Positions 1-9,140 are shown, counted from the stretch's first letter. The stretch: 64,000 bases of DNA from Qaidamihabitans albus (GCF_016464705.1 NZ_JAEHOB010000003.1:124001-188000); one strand, 5' to 3'. A program made the numbers and translations. Notes: a model not told the origin generated them from the sequence alone.

Positions 1-1
1 G

Positions 2-571
2 ATCGTCGAGTCCCGTAACGAGCTGCTGGCGCTCCGGATGGTCGAGATGCCCGCGCCCTCGGACGTGGACGAGGTGTGGCTGGAGCGCGTCTCGGAGTTC
101 GTGCCGGAGGACGTCGTCCGGGTGGTCGAGCCGCGGCGAGGGGTCGGCTGGCTCGACGGCGTGCGCAAGGTCATCGAACACGGCAGCTGGCCGAAGATCC
201 GCTGCGGCGGGGTGTCCAGCGAGAACTTCCCGAGCGTCGACGAGGTCGCGGACTTCCTCTCCGTGGTCTGCGGTGTCTCCGGTGCGCAGTTCAAGGCGAC
301 CAACAGCCTCCATCGCGCCGTGCGGCACACGGACGCCGGTTCCGGGTTCACGCATCACGGGTTCCTGAACCTGCTGGTCGCGTCGGCGCACGCCCTCTCC
401 GGCGGCGACGTGCGCGAGGCGCTGGAGTCCACCGACGGGGAGGCGCTCGCCCGGGAGGCGGGTGCGCTGCACGAGCCGGCCGCGAAGGCGGTCCGCTCGC
501 TGTTCGCCTCGTACGCGTCGGCCACGTTCGACGAGCCGGTCGCGGACCTCAAGGGACTGGACCTGTTGTGA
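2..571 (+). CDS. Conserved barrel-like protein of unknown function, C-terminal part (5' end outside window)
   Basis: The reading frame is open from base 2, so the gene starts upstream of the window; 189 residues are visible. The region around nt 290-370 encodes KATNSLHRAVRHTD followed by GFTHHGFLNLL, a pattern I know from uncharacterised actinobacterial proteins annotated as beta/alpha-barrel-domain proteins. No catalytic motif with a known reaction is recognisable, so no function is assigned. Its stop overlaps the start of the IclR regulator by 4 nt (GTGA), which suggests co-transcription with that regulator. Confidence 0.75.
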   Translation: MVESRNELLALRMVEMPAPSDVDEVWLERVSEFVPEDVVRVVEPRRGVGWLDGVRKVIEHGSWPKIRCGGVSSENFPSVDEVADFLSVVCGVSGAQFKATNSLHRAVRHTDAGSGFTHHGFLNLLVASAHALSGGDVREALESTDGEALAREAGALHEPAAKAVRSLFASYASATFDEPVADLKGLDLL

Positions 572-1200
572 GCAGGGAGGGCTCGCTGACGCTGGATCGC
601 GGGCTCGCCCTGTTGCAGGCGGTGGCCGACGCCGGTGGCGATGCGGCCACGATCTCCGAACTCGCCGCCTCGATCGGCGTGAGCCGGGCCGCGGTGTACC
701 GGCTGCTCGTGCCGCTGTCCGAGCGCGGGCTGGTGTGGCGGGACGGCAGCAAGGTACGCCTCGGCGCCGGAGTGCTGTGGCTGGCCGAGCAGATGCTCCC
801 GCAGCTCCGGGAGGCGGCGCGCCCGGTGCTGCGCGGGCTGGCCGAGTCGGCGGGCAGCACCGCACACCTTTCGGTGGCCGATGGCGACGAACTGCACGTG
901 ATCGCCGTCGCGGAGCCGTCGTGGACGTCGTTCCACGTCGCCTACCGGGTGGGCAGCAGGCATCCGCTCTCTCGCGGAGCGGCGGGCAAGGCGCTGGCCC
1001 TGCGCCCGCGCGGCAGTGGCTGGGCCGTGGCGAAGGGGGAGCCGCAGCCGGGTGCCTACGGCGTCGCCGCGCCGGTGCGCGGGGTGGTCGGCGTGCGGGC
1101 GAGCGTCGGAGTGGTCTCGCTCGAACCGCTGGACAACGCCGCGTTCGGGCCACGGCTGGTGGAGGCCGCCGCGGCGCTGGCCGAGGTCCTGCGCGGCTGA
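568..1200 (+). CDS. IclR-family transcriptional regulator
   Basis: A 210-residue protein. Residues about 5-65 form a winged helix (LDRGLALLQAVADAGG, then ISELAASIGVSRAAVYRLL), and residues about 75-210 resemble the IclR effector-binding domain. The effector part is short compared with the usual 250-residue family length, so the ligand pocket may be reduced. The GTG start overlaps the stop of the preceding gene by 4 nt, which fixes the start and ties the regulator to that gene. It probably regulates its own operon (inference). It converges on the Gdt1-type transporter with an 11-nt gap. Confidence 0.85.
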   Translation: MSREGSLTLDRGLALLQAVADAGGDAATISELAASIGVSRAAVYRLLVPLSERGLVWRDGSKVRLGAGVLWLAEQMLPQLREAARPVLRGLAESAGSTAHLSVADGDELHVIAVAEPSWTSFHVAYRVGSRHPLSRGAAGKALALRPRGSGWAVAKGEPQPGAYGVAAPVRGVVGVRASVGVVSLEPLDNAAFGPRLVEAAAALAEVLRG

Positions 1201-1211
1201 GGCTCGCGTTC

Positions 1212-1817
1212 TCAGAGCGCGAACAGGGCACTGCCGAGCGCGAACGCGGAGAACCCGGCGAACACGAACCCGGAGACGCGCTGAAGCAGCCGCGGGCGCA
1301 GCCTGCCGCGGATCTTGTGGCCGATGAACGTCGCGAGCCCGGCAACGCAGACGAGTCCGAGGAACGCCCCGAGCCCCACGGCGAAGGGTTGCGCGTAGCG
1401 AGCGGCCAGTCCGGCGGTGGCCAGCTGCGACGCGTCACCCCACTCGGCGGCGAAGAGCACACCGAAGGACGTCATCGCAGAACGCAGGAACGTCACCGGC
1501 CGCGGGCCCGAACGGGCGGCGTCGTGCGCGCCGTCCTCGGCCCGCCGGAAGCCCTCCCGCAGCAGCAGCACGGCTCCCGCGCCGAACAGCACGGCGACGA
1601 CAGCGGAGACGAGTGGCTCGGGCAACAATGTCAGTGCACTGCCGAACGCGACCGCGACCACGGATTGCACGGCGAAGGCCGCGACAACGCCGGTGAATAC
1701 CGCCAGGACGCGGAAACGAGTGGTCAGCACGAGCGTCGCCACGAACGTTTTGTCCGGCAGTTCAACCGCCATGACCAGGGCGAACGTGGCGACGAGTGCG
1801 AGCAGTGCGGATGACAT
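1212..1817 (-). CDS. TMEM165/Gdt1 (UPF0016) family membrane cation transporter
   Basis: A 201-residue, almost wholly hydrophobic protein with about six membrane segments arranged as two homologous halves. The family hallmark acidic motifs are visible: ELPDKT near residue 19 and EWGDASQ near residue 126, corresponding to the two E-x-G-D-(K/R)-(T/S) repeats. The first motif has Pro in place of Gly. Known family members (yeast Gdt1, cyanobacterial Mnx, bacterial MneA-type) export or exchange Mn2+/Ca2+ across membranes. The substrate here is inferred from the family only. No manganese riboswitch could be recognised upstream. Confidence 0.88.
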   Translation of the reverse strand: MSSALLALVATFALVMAVELPDKTFVATLVLTTRFRVLAVFTGVVAAFAVQSVVAVAFGSALTLLPEPLVSAVVAVLFGAGAVLLLREGFRRAEDGAHDAARSGPRPVTFLRSAMTSFGVLFAAEWGDASQLATAGLAARYAQPFAVGLGAFLGLVCVAGLATFIGHKIRGRLRPRLLQRVSGFVFAGFSAFALGSALFAL

Positions 1818-2062
1818 CGGAAGCGGCGCACCCCCTTACGCTTCAACGATAAAGGCGACTTTCCCGAATGCCTAGTGGATGGGAAATACGAATCGGCGAT
1901 TTTGGCGCCCGCATATGCATTTCGGTGGCGCGCCGGACAATTAGTTGAGGCGTGCCGAAATCATTTTTTGTGCGGCCCGTTCATGATCGGGACCTTGGTC
2001 CTGGGTACTTCGGGACCACGGGACCTGCCGAAGGACCCCTGCGCGGAGCGACCGTAGGAGAC
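1818..2062. other. Divergent intergenic region between the Gdt1-type gene and cydA
   Basis: About 245 bp, noticeably AT-richer than its surroundings around 1840-1970, so it probably holds promoters for both divergent genes. An AGGAG at 2056-2060 lies directly before the cydA GTG start. A TTGTG...TTCATGA stretch around 1967-1985 recalls a Rex operator but does not fit its spacing. No convincing operator or riboswitch was identified. Confidence 0.4.
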
Positions 2063-3562
2063 GTGGACGTCCTGGAGCTCGCGCGCTGGCAGTTCGGCAT
2101 CACGACCGTCTACCACTTCCTGATGGTGCCGCTGACGATCGGCCTCTCGGTCCTGGTCGCGGGCATGCAGACGGCCTGGGTGCGCACCGGCGACGAGCGC
2201 TACCTGCGGATGACCAAGTTCTGGGGCAAGTTGCTGTTGGTCAACTTCGCGATGGGCGTGGTGACCGGAATCGTCCAGGAGTTCCAGTTCGGAATGACCT
2301 GGAACGCCTACTCGCGCTTCGTCGGTGACGTGTTCGGGGCGCCGCTGGCGATGGAAGGGCTCGTGGCGTTCTTCGTCGAGTCGACGTTCCTCGGGCTGTG
2401 GATCTTCGGCTGGGACCGGCTGCCGAAGCGGGTGCACCTGGCGTGTGCCTGGGCGTTCTCGCTGGCCACGGTGGCGTCGGCGTACTTCATCCTCGCCGCG
2501 AACTCGTGGATGCAGCATCCGGTGGGAGTCGAGTTCACCGACGGCAGGCCCACGATGAACTCGATCTGGGCGGTGCTGACGAACAACACCGCGCTCGCCG
2601 CGATCCCGCACACGATCGCCGGTGCCTTCTCGGTGGCCGCAGCCTTCCTGGTCGGCGTGGCCGGCTGGCAACTGTGGCGCAGGCGTGGCGAGCCGGACCG
2701 GCACCGGGCGGTGTGGCGGTCGTCGCTGCGGCTCGGTGCCTGGGTCGGCGTGCTCGCGTTCACCGCGCTGGTCGTCACCGGTGACGCGCAGGGCAAGCTC
2801 ATGTTCGAGCAGCAGCCGATGAAGATGGCCTCGGCGGAGGCGCTGTGCCACACCGAGCGGCCGGCGAGCTTCTCGATCGTCGCGGTCGGTGACGTGGCGG
2901 ACCCGGACTGCGAGGACGTGAAGACCTTCACCGTGCCCGCGTTGCTGTCCTTCCTGGCGCACGGCGACCTGAGCACCGAGGTCCGTGGTGTCGAGGACCT
3001 GATCGGCGAGTACCAGGCGCGCTACGGCACGAACTATCCGGACGATCCGGCACTCGGCGAGCTGGCCGGGAAGCCGATCGACTACGTGCCGAATCTGCCG
3101 GTGACCTACTGGGGGTTCCGGATCATGATCGGCTTCGGCGCGCTGTCGGCCGCCGTGGGCGTGCTCGCGCTGTGGCTCACGCGCGGCGGGCGCATCCCGG
3201 ACGGCCGGTGGTTCCCGCGGATGACGTTGCTCGGCATCGCGCTGCCGTTCGTGGCGAACAGTGCGGGCTGGATCTTCACCGAGATGGGCCGCCAGCCGTT
3301 CGTGGTGGTGCCGAACCCGACCGGGATCGACGGGGTCTGGATGTTCACCGCGCAGGCCGTGTCGAGGCTGTCCACGGGGGAGGTGTGGGCCTCGCTGATC
3401 TCGCTGACGACGGTCTACCTGGCGCTCGGCGTGATCGAGGTGTTCCTGCTCCGCAAGTACGTGCGCGGCGGGGTGGACGGGGTCATGCCGCCGGAGCGGT
3501 CCGGCACCGGTGACTCCGGTGACCCCGGTGACACCGACGACGCGCTCGCGTTCGCCTACTGA
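2063..3562 (+). CDS. cydA: Cytochrome bd ubiquinol/menaquinol oxidase subunit I
   Basis: A 499-residue integral membrane subunit that oxidises quinol and reduces O2 at the haem d/b595 site. Visible signatures are His near residue 18 in VYHFLMVPLTIG (haem b595 ligand), the EFQFGMTWNAYSRFVGDVFG block, His in NSWMQHPVG (haem b558 axial ligand), the Q-loop start QQPMKMASAEAL, and EMGRQPF near the C-terminus. The Q-loop is short, as in Gram-positive enzymes. The GTG start follows AGGAG and aligns with the family N-terminus (xxLARWQFG), so a longer upstream reading frame was rejected. First gene of cydA-cydB-cydDC. The tail is an odd Gly/Asp/Thr-rich stretch encoded by repeated GGTGAC units. Confidence 0.97.
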   Translation: MDVLELARWQFGITTVYHFLMVPLTIGLSVLVAGMQTAWVRTGDERYLRMTKFWGKLLLVNFAMGVVTGIVQEFQFGMTWNAYSRFVGDVFGAPLAMEGLVAFFVESTFLGLWIFGWDRLPKRVHLACAWAFSLATVASAYFILAANSWMQHPVGVEFTDGRPTMNSIWAVLTNNTALAAIPHTIAGAFSVAAAFLVGVAGWQLWRRRGEPDRHRAVWRSSLRLGAWVGVLAFTALVVTGDAQGKLMFEQQPMKMASAEALCHTERPASFSIVAVGDVADPDCEDVKTFTVPALLSFLAHGDLSTEVRGVEDLIGEYQARYGTNYPDDPALGELAGKPIDYVPNLPVTYWGFRIMIGFGALSAAVGVLALWLTRGGRIPDGRWFPRMTLLGIALPFVANSAGWIFTEMGRQPFVVVPNPTGIDGVWMFTAQAVSRLSTGEVWASLISLTTVYLALGVIEVFLLRKYVRGGVDGVMPPERSGTGDSGDPGDTDDALAFAY

Positions 3563-3574
3563 GGAAGGTGCCTG

Positions 3575-4585
3575 ATGGATCTGGCGACCGTCTGGTTCTG
3601 CGTCATCGCGGCCTTCTGGCTCGGGTACCTGTTCCTGGAGGGCTTCGACTTCGGCGTCGGCATGTTGCTGCCCGTCCTGGGCAGGGACAACACCGAGCGC
3701 CGCGTTCTGGTCAACACGATCGGCCCGGTGTGGGACGGCAACGAGGTGTGGCTCATCGTTGCGGCCGGGGCGATGTTCGCGGCCTTTCCCGCCTGGTATG
3801 CGGCCCTGTTCTCGGGCGCCTACCTGCCGCTGCTCGTCGTGCTGCTCGCGCTGATCGGCCGCGGTGTCGCCTTCGAGTACCGCGGCAAGGTGGACTCCGA
3901 TCGATGGCGGCGGAACTGGGACCGGGTGATCGTGTTTGGCTCGTCGGTACCGCCGCTCGGTGTCGGCCTGATCCTCGCCACCACCGTGCTGGGCCTGCCG
4001 CTGGACGCCGAGGGAAACCGCGTCGGCTCCGCGTTCGAGGCCGTGCGGTGGGACACCGTGCTGGGTGCGCTGGCGGTGGCCGGGTTCTCGCTCGTGCACG
4101 GTGCGGTGTTCCTCGCGCTGAAGACCGATGGTGAGCTTCGTCTTCGGGCGAGGACACTTGCCCTGCGTGGCCTGCCGTTCGCGCTGCTGCCGCTGGGGCT
4201 GTTCCTGCTGGTGGTCCAGTGGCGCACAGGTGCACAGTGGACGGTGCTGCCGCTGCTCGCGGTTCCGGCGGCCGGTCTGGTGGCGTGGTGGCGGCTCGCC
4301 GCGGGGCGCGAGGGCCAGGCGTTCGCCGCGCTCGGGACGGTGATCGCCGCCGCCGCGTTGACGATGTTCGGCTCGCTCTACCCGGCGGTACTTCCATCCA
4401 CAATGGACACAACTTACTCGCTGACGGTCGCGGACGCGTCCTCGGGCCCGTACACGCTGTCGGTCATCACGTGGGTGGCGGCGTTCGGTGCTCCCGCCGT
4501 GCTCGTCTACCAGGGCTGGACCTACTGGGTGTTCCGCAGGCGGATCGGGGTCCGGCACATTCCGGAGGTGCATGTTCCGCGATGA
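3575..4585 (+). CDS. cydB: Cytochrome bd oxidase subunit II
   Basis: A 336-residue membrane protein with about eight to nine hydrophobic segments. The N-terminus carries the CydB hallmarks: FLEGFDFGVGML near residue 22, then GPVWDGNEVWLI near residue 49 and FRGxAFEYR-like RGVAFEYRGK near residue 96. It pairs with CydA in the plasma membrane and supports the high-affinity oxidase used under low O2. It begins 12 nt after cydA and overlaps cydDC by 4 nt (ATGA), so the three genes form one transcriptional unit. Confidence 0.97.
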   Translation: MDLATVWFCVIAAFWLGYLFLEGFDFGVGMLLPVLGRDNTERRVLVNTIGPVWDGNEVWLIVAAGAMFAAFPAWYAALFSGAYLPLLVVLLALIGRGVAFEYRGKVDSDRWRRNWDRVIVFGSSVPPLGVGLILATTVLGLPLDAEGNRVGSAFEAVRWDTVLGALAVAGFSLVHGAVFLALKTDGELRLRARTLALRGLPFALLPLGLFLLVVQWRTGAQWTVLPLLAVPAAGLVAWWRLAAGREGQAFAALGTVIAAAALTMFGSLYPAVLPSTMDTTYSLTVADASSGPYTLSVITWVAAFGAPAVLVYQGWTYWVFRRRIGVRHIPEVHVPR

Positions 4586-7500
4586 GTCCTCCCGCCCGCG
4601 ATCCCCTTTCCGCCAAGGCGTCCGGAGTGGACGCGGCGCGGGCGGGAAAGGGCCCGCTCGGCGCGCTGCCGGTGCTGCCCGCGTCGGCGCGCCGGGCGCT
4701 GGCCCTCACCGGTTTGCTGGCACTGCTCAACGCGGGCACGCTGGTCGCACAGGCGTTCCTGCTGGCCTCGGTGCTGGCGGACGTCGTCGACGGTCGTACC
4801 GGCGGGCTAGGCCCGCGGCTGGCCGCACTCGCCGGCGCGGTGCTCGCCCGCGCGCTCATCGGCTGGGCGACGCGCGTGGTGGCCGCCCGCGCGGCCGCCG
4901 GAGCCAAGGAGGAACTGCGGGCGAAGGCCGTCGACCAGGCGCTGCGACTCGGGCCCGACTGGATCGCGGCGCGCGGTCCCGGTGAGCTGACCGCGCTCAC
5001 CACGCGCGGCCTCGACGCGCTCGACGGCTACTTCACCGGGTACCTGCCCGCTTTGGTCACGGCGGCCGTGGTGCCGTTCGGCGCGGGGTTCGCGGTGCTG
5101 CTCGCCGACTGGCCGTCCGCGGTGATCATCGCGTTGACCGTGCCGCTGCTGCCGATGTTCGCCATCCTCGTCGGCCGCTACACCGAGGACCGGGTGTCCG
5201 CGGCGACCGACGCCGTGCACCGGCTGTCGGGGCACCTGCTCGAACTCGTGCGGGCGTTGCCCGTGCTGACCGCCTTCCGCCGGGCCGAGGCCCAGGCCGA
5301 CGCCGTGCGCCGCGTCTGCGACCGGCACCGCCGCGCCACGCTGTCGACGTTGCGGATCGCGTTCTCCTCGGCATTCGTCCTGGAACTCGCTGCCACGCTG
5401 TCGGTGGCGCTGGTCGCCGTGGTGATCGGCGTCCGGCTGGTCTCCGGCGACCTCTCGCTGGCGATCGGCCTGGGCGTGCTGATCCTGGCGCCGGAGTGCT
5501 TCCAGCCGCTGCGCACCGCCGGTGCCGCGTTCCACGCCGGGCAGGACGGGGTCGAGGCGGTGCGGCGGGTGAGTGAGGTGCTCGCCGAGCCGGTGGCCGG
5601 GGCGGGCACGACGGTCCCGCGCCGGGGTGAGGTGCGGGTCAGCGGCCTGCGCGTGCGGCGCAGGGGCGGGTTCGCGCCGGACGGCGAGTCGTTCACGGCC
5701 GCTCCGGGCCGCACAGTCTGGTTGCGCTCGCCGAGCGGTGCGGGCAAGAGCACGACGCTGTCGGTACTGCTCGGCTTCGCCCGGCCGGACGGGGGCACGG
5801 TCACCGTTGCCGGAACTTCGCTGGACGACATCGACATGTCGACATGGCGGGAGAGCGTCGCGTGGGTCCCGCAGTCACCGGCCTTCACGGGCGGGACCGT
5901 GCGGGCCGAACTCGAGCTGGCCGCTCCCGGCGCACCCGATCCGGGGGACGTGCTGGCGCGGCTGGGACTCGCCGAGGTGGTGGACGAGCCGGTCGGCCTG
6001 CTGTCCACCGGCCAGCGGCAGCGGCTCGCCGTCGCCCGCGCGTTGCTGCGGGTCCGGGCCGGTGCGTGGCTGCTGCTGCTCGACGAGCCGACCGCCCACC
6101 TCGACGCGGCGAACGCCGAACGGGTGCTGGCCGCCGTAAGGGAGGCCGAGCGGGCGGGTGCGGCCGTGGTGATCGCGGCACACGAGCGCTCGGCAGGCGA
6201 GCCCGGCGCCACGACGGTGGTGCCGCCCGCGCCGGGCCGGGTTCCATCGCGGGAGGAACGCCCGGCGACACCGCTGCCGCTGCGGGACCTGCTGAACCGC
6301 CGGTTCGTCGCCGGGGCCGCGCTCGGCGCCGCCGCCCTGCTCGCGGGGATCGCGCTGACCGCGACGTCCGGCTGGCTCATCGCGAAGGCGTCGCAGCAGC
6401 CGCCGATCCTCACTCTCACCGTCGCCGTCGTGGGGGTGCGCGCGTTCGGCCTGGCTCGCGCCGGCCTGCGCTACGCCGAGCGCCTCGTCACGCACGACGC
6501 GGCGTTCCGGATCGCCGGGCACCTGCGTGTGCGGCTGTGGCGTGCGCTGGTGCGGCTCGGTCCGGCGCACCCGCCGAGCCCGCATGGCGGCGAGGAACAG
6601 CGGCGCCTCGTCGACGACGTGGACACCGTGCGGGATCTGCTGCCCCGGGTCCTCACGCCGCCGCTCGTGGCCGCGGCCGTGGCGAGCGGCGCGGTCGCGG
6701 TGCAGGCGGCGGTGCTGCCCGCGGCCGGGTACGCGCTGGCGCCGGCCGTGCTGGTGGCCGTCGTCGCGGCGCCCGCGCTCGGGCTGTGGGCGGAGCGGCG
6801 GGCCACGTCCGTGCTCGCCACCGGCAGGCGCGAGGTCGCGGCGCGGGTGCTCGGGCTGTTCGACGCCGCGGCCGAGCTCATCGCGTTCGGCGCCCACCGT
6901 GCGCGCAGGGCCGAGCTCGCGGCGGCCGACGAGCGGCTGGCGGCCGCGGCCCGCGGGCAGGCGTTCGGCGCGGGTGCCGCGGACGCCGTGGTCACGCTCG
7001 CCACCGGGCTCGCCGCTGTGGCGAGCGGGTGGTCGGCCGCGGAGGCGGTCGCGGCCGGCACGCTCGATCCGGTCCTCGCGCCGCTGCTCGCGCTCGTTCC
7101 GCTGGCGCTGGCGGAGGCGCTCGGCCAGCTGCCGCCTGCCGCGCAGCACTGGGACACCCTGCGCGCCGCCAGGACGCGGCTCGCCGGCACGTTGAGCGCC
7201 GGTACGCGCATCCAGGGCCGGTTCCATCGCGACGGGCGGGTGGCGCTGCGCGGCGTCGACGTGCGCTGGCCGGAGGGGGCGGCGCCGGTGCTCAGGGACG
7301 TCGACATCGAGATCCCGGCCGTTAGCCACGTCGCGGTCGTCGGCGCTTCCGGAGCCGGGAAGTCCACGCTGCTCGCGACGCTGCTCGGGTTTCTCGTGCC
7401 GGAGCGGGGAGAGGCGCACCTGCCCGAGCGGGTCGCCTGGGCGCCGCAGGAGCCGGGGCTCGTCTCGACCACCGTCGCGGAGAACCTCCGGCTCGCCGAC

Positions 7501-7926
7501 CCGCACGCTTCCGACGAGGACCTGACGGGCGCACTGGCGCTGGTCGGACTGCCGGAACTCGGCCTGCGCACGGTCCTCGGCAGCGCGGGTGCGGGGCTCT
7601 CCGGCGGGCAGGCACAGCGGGTGGCTCTGGCGAGGGCGCTGCTCGCGGCAAGGGACGCCGAGCTCGTGCTGCTCGACGAGCCGACCGCGCACCTCGACGA
7701 GGCCACCGCGCACCGGCTGCTGGACGGCATCCGGGACGCGCTCGCCGGCCGGACGGTCGTGCACGTCACGCACCGGCCGGAGGAGGCGGCCGCCGCCGAC
7801 CTCGTCCTGGAGGTGCAGGAGGGCCGTGTACTGACTCGTGAGTGCGCACACGAGTTAGAACTCGGCTCCGCACTCACGAGGCCCGACCAGGCACAGGAGG
7901 CGGCCCGCGCGGGTGGGGGCGCCTAG
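4582..7926 (+). CDS. cydDC: Fused thiol-reductant ABC exporter CydDC
   Basis: A 1114-residue fusion of the two half-transporters that are separate in E. coli. The CydD half has a membrane domain (about 30-320), Walker A SPSGAGKST near 385, an atypical signature LSTGQRQ near 473 and Walker B LLLLDEPTAH near 496. The CydC half has a membrane domain (about 560-860), Walker A GASGAGKST near 921, signature LSGGQAQ near 1006 and Walker B LVLLDEPTAH near 1029. The family exports glutathione/cysteine or handles haem, and is needed for cytochrome bd assembly. Fusion is common in actinobacteria. The last 30 or so residues are translated from a dispersed palindromic repeat (7835-7880) and are probably not an original part of the protein. 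Confidence 0.95.
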   Translation: MSPPARDPLSAKASGVDAARAGKGPLGALPVLPASARRALALTGLLALLNAGTLVAQAFLLASVLADVVDGRTGGLGPRLAALAGAVLARALIGWATRVVAARAAAGAKEELRAKAVDQALRLGPDWIAARGPGELTALTTRGLDALDGYFTGYLPALVTAAVVPFGAGFAVLLADWPSAVIIALTVPLLPMFAILVGRYTEDRVSAATDAVHRLSGHLLELVRALPVLTAFRRAEAQADAVRRVCDRHRRATLSTLRIAFSSAFVLELAATLSVALVAVVIGVRLVSGDLSLAIGLGVLILAPECFQPLRTAGAAFHAGQDGVEAVRRVSEVLAEPVAGAGTTVPRRGEVRVSGLRVRRRGGFAPDGESFTAAPGRTVWLRSPSGAGKSTTLSVLLGFARPDGGTVTVAGTSLDDIDMSTWRESVAWVPQSPAFTGGTVRAELELAAPGAPDPGDVLARLGLAEVVDEPVGLLSTGQRQRLAVARALLRVRAGAWLLLLDEPTAHLDAANAERVLAAVREAERAGAAVVIAAHERSAGEPGATTVVPPAPGRVPSREERPATPLPLRDLLNRRFVAGAALGAAALLAGIALTATSGWLIAKASQQPPILTLTVAVVGVRAFGLARAGLRYAERLVTHDAAFRIAGHLRVRLWRALVRLGPAHPPSPHGGEEQRRLVDDVDTVRDLLPRVLTPPLVAAAVASGAVAVQAAVLPAAGYALAPAVLVAVVAAPALGLWAERRATSVLATGRREVAARVLGLFDAAAELIAFGAHRARRAELAAADERLAAAARGQAFGAGAADAVVTLATGLAAVASGWSAAEAVAAGTLDPVLAPLLALVPLALAEALGQLPPAAQHWDTLRAARTRLAGTLSAGTRIQGRFHRDGRVALRGVDVRWPEGAAPVLRDVDIEIPAVSHVAVVGASGAGKSTLLATLLGFLVPERGEAHLPERVAWAPQEPGLVSTTVAENLRLADPHASDEDLTGALALVGLPELGLRTVLGSAGAGLSGGQAQRVALARALLAARDAELVLLDEPTAHLDEATAHRLLDGIRDALAGRTVVHVTHRPEEAAAADLVLEVQEGRVLTRECAHELELGSALTRPDQAQEAARAGGGA
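7835..7880. repeat. 46-bp palindromic element, copy 1 (inside the 3' end of cydDC)
   Basis: Arms CTCGTGAGTG (7835-7844) and CACTCACGAG (7871-7880) flank the core CGAGTTAGAACTCG (7851-7864), with 6-nt spacers. CGACCAG follows at 7884-7890. This is the only copy lying in a coding region and between co-directional genes. The reading frame passes through it and codes RECAHELELGSALTR. See the finding on the element family. Confidence 0.9.
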
Positions 7927-7940
7927 AGTTGGCACTGCTC

Positions 7941-9140
7941 ATGGAACCGACCCTTGCCGCGCGGGCACTGTCCGCGGCCACCGAGATCACGACCACCGCG
8001 CTCTCCGGCGACGACCCGGGCGCCGTGCTCGGTCTGGTCGTGCGCCACGCGGCCGAGCTCGCCGAGGCCGAGCTCGGGCTGGTGATGGTGCGTGGCGACG
8101 ACGGTGACGACGGCAGGGTCACCGTGGAGGCGGCGCACGGCGAGTCGACCACCGGTCTGCTCGGGCTCGTGCTGCCCGCCGAGTCGGCCGCGGGCCGGGT
8201 CGCCGCGGGTGGCGAGCCGGTGGTCACCGACGATGTCACCCGCGATCCGCGCACGTCCCGGTTCGTGCCGCCGGAGCTGGGCGCCTACGGCCCCTTCGCC
8301 GCGGCGCCGTTCGGCACGGGCGGGCGCCTGCTCGGTGCGCTGACCGTGTACCGCTCGGACGGGGCGGAGCCGTTCTCGCCCACGGCGGTCGAGGTGCTGA
8401 CCGCGTTCGCCGGCCAGGCCGGGGTCGTGCTCGCGCTGGCCGAGGGGGCGAGTGCCCGGCACCGCGTGACGCTGTACGAGGAGCGGGAGCGGATCGCGCG
8501 GGAGCTGCACGACGTGATCGTGCAACGGCTGTACGGCGCGGGGATGCAGCTGGACCGCGTCCGGCGCCGGATGCGCAAGCGGTTCGCGCACGCCGACATG
8601 GCGCGGCTGGGCGAGGCGATCGACCAGCTCGACCAGACGATCGAGGAGATCCGCGGCACCGTGCGCGCGCTGCGCTCGCCCGAGCCCGAGCCGCACGAGC
8701 CGGACGGCGCCGCCACCGACCTCGCGGAGTCGGCTCGTGCCGAGGTGCGCATCGCGGGCGAGCTGCTCGGGTACCCGCCGACGCTCGAACTGTCCGGCGA
8801 GCTCGCGGACATCCCCGCCGAGCGGGCCGACCACATCCGTGCCGCGCTCCGCGAGGCACTGTCCAATGTGGTCCGGCACTCGGGGGCCGGGGAGACCAGG
8901 GTGACGCTGCAGCGGGACGCGAGCGGCGTGCGGCTGCGCGTTCGGGACAACGGCTGCGGTGTGCCGAGGGACGTGGCCAAGCGCGGGCTGCGCCACCTCG
9001 CCGAGCGCGCCGAGGCCGCGGGCGGCCGGTTCTTCGTCAACTCCTCGCCCAGCCTGGGCACCCTCGTCGCGTTCGACCTGCCGCTGGACCGCGAGTCCCC
9101 CGCCCAGGCCCGCGAGTCCCCCGCCCACGGGCAGAGCTAG
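7941..9140 (+). CDS. GAF-domain sensor histidine kinase, NarL/DevS type
   Basis: A 399-residue cytoplasmic sensor kinase with no membrane segment. Residues about 10-165 form a GAF domain; residues 175-240 form a HisKA_3 dimerisation domain with the phospho-acceptor His190 in ERIARELHDVIVQRL. The C-terminus has an HATPase with the N-box region ALREALSNVVRHS and G-box DNGCGVP. Its place directly behind cydDC matches Streptomyces, where a similar kinase follows cydCD, suggesting a role in redox or oxygen sensing (inference). No partner regulator is adjacent; the closest candidate is the NarL-type regulator at 15687-16337. A TTG at 7929 is an alternative start. The tail has a 17-bp direct repeat (9090-9106 and 9111-9127). 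Confidence 0.9.
   Translation: MEPTLAARALSAATEITTTALSGDDPGAVLGLVVRHAAELAEAELGLVMVRGDDGDDGRVTVEAAHGESTTGLLGLVLPAESAAGRVAAGGEPVVTDDVTRDPRTSRFVPPELGAYGPFAAAPFGTGGRLLGALTVYRSDGAEPFSPTAVEVLTAFAGQAGVVLALAEGASARHRVTLYEERERIARELHDVIVQRLYGAGMQLDRVRRRMRKRFAHADMARLGEAIDQLDQTIEEIRGTVRALRSPEPEPHEPDGAATDLAESARAEVRIAGELLGYPPTLELSGELADIPAERADHIRAALREALSNVVRHSGAGETRVTLQRDASGVRLRVRDNGCGVPRDVAKRGLRHLAERAEAAGGRFFVNSSPSLGTLVAFDLPLDRESPAQARESPAHGQS

Noticed and set aside
1967-1985. Possible Rex (NADH-sensing) operator before cydA, TTGTG...TTCATGA
   Set aside because: The half-sites are imperfect and the spacer is one base too long for the known Rex consensus, so it was left out of the features.
1961-4573. 870-codon open frame on the minus strand across cydA/cydB
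   Set aside because: It is an Arg/His/Glu/Gln-rich antisense shadow typical of high-GC genes and overlaps two certain genes; no family motif.
5875-7851. 658-codon minus-strand frame across cydDC
   Set aside because: Antisense shadow; low-complexity composition with no recognisable domain while the plus strand is clearly CydDC.
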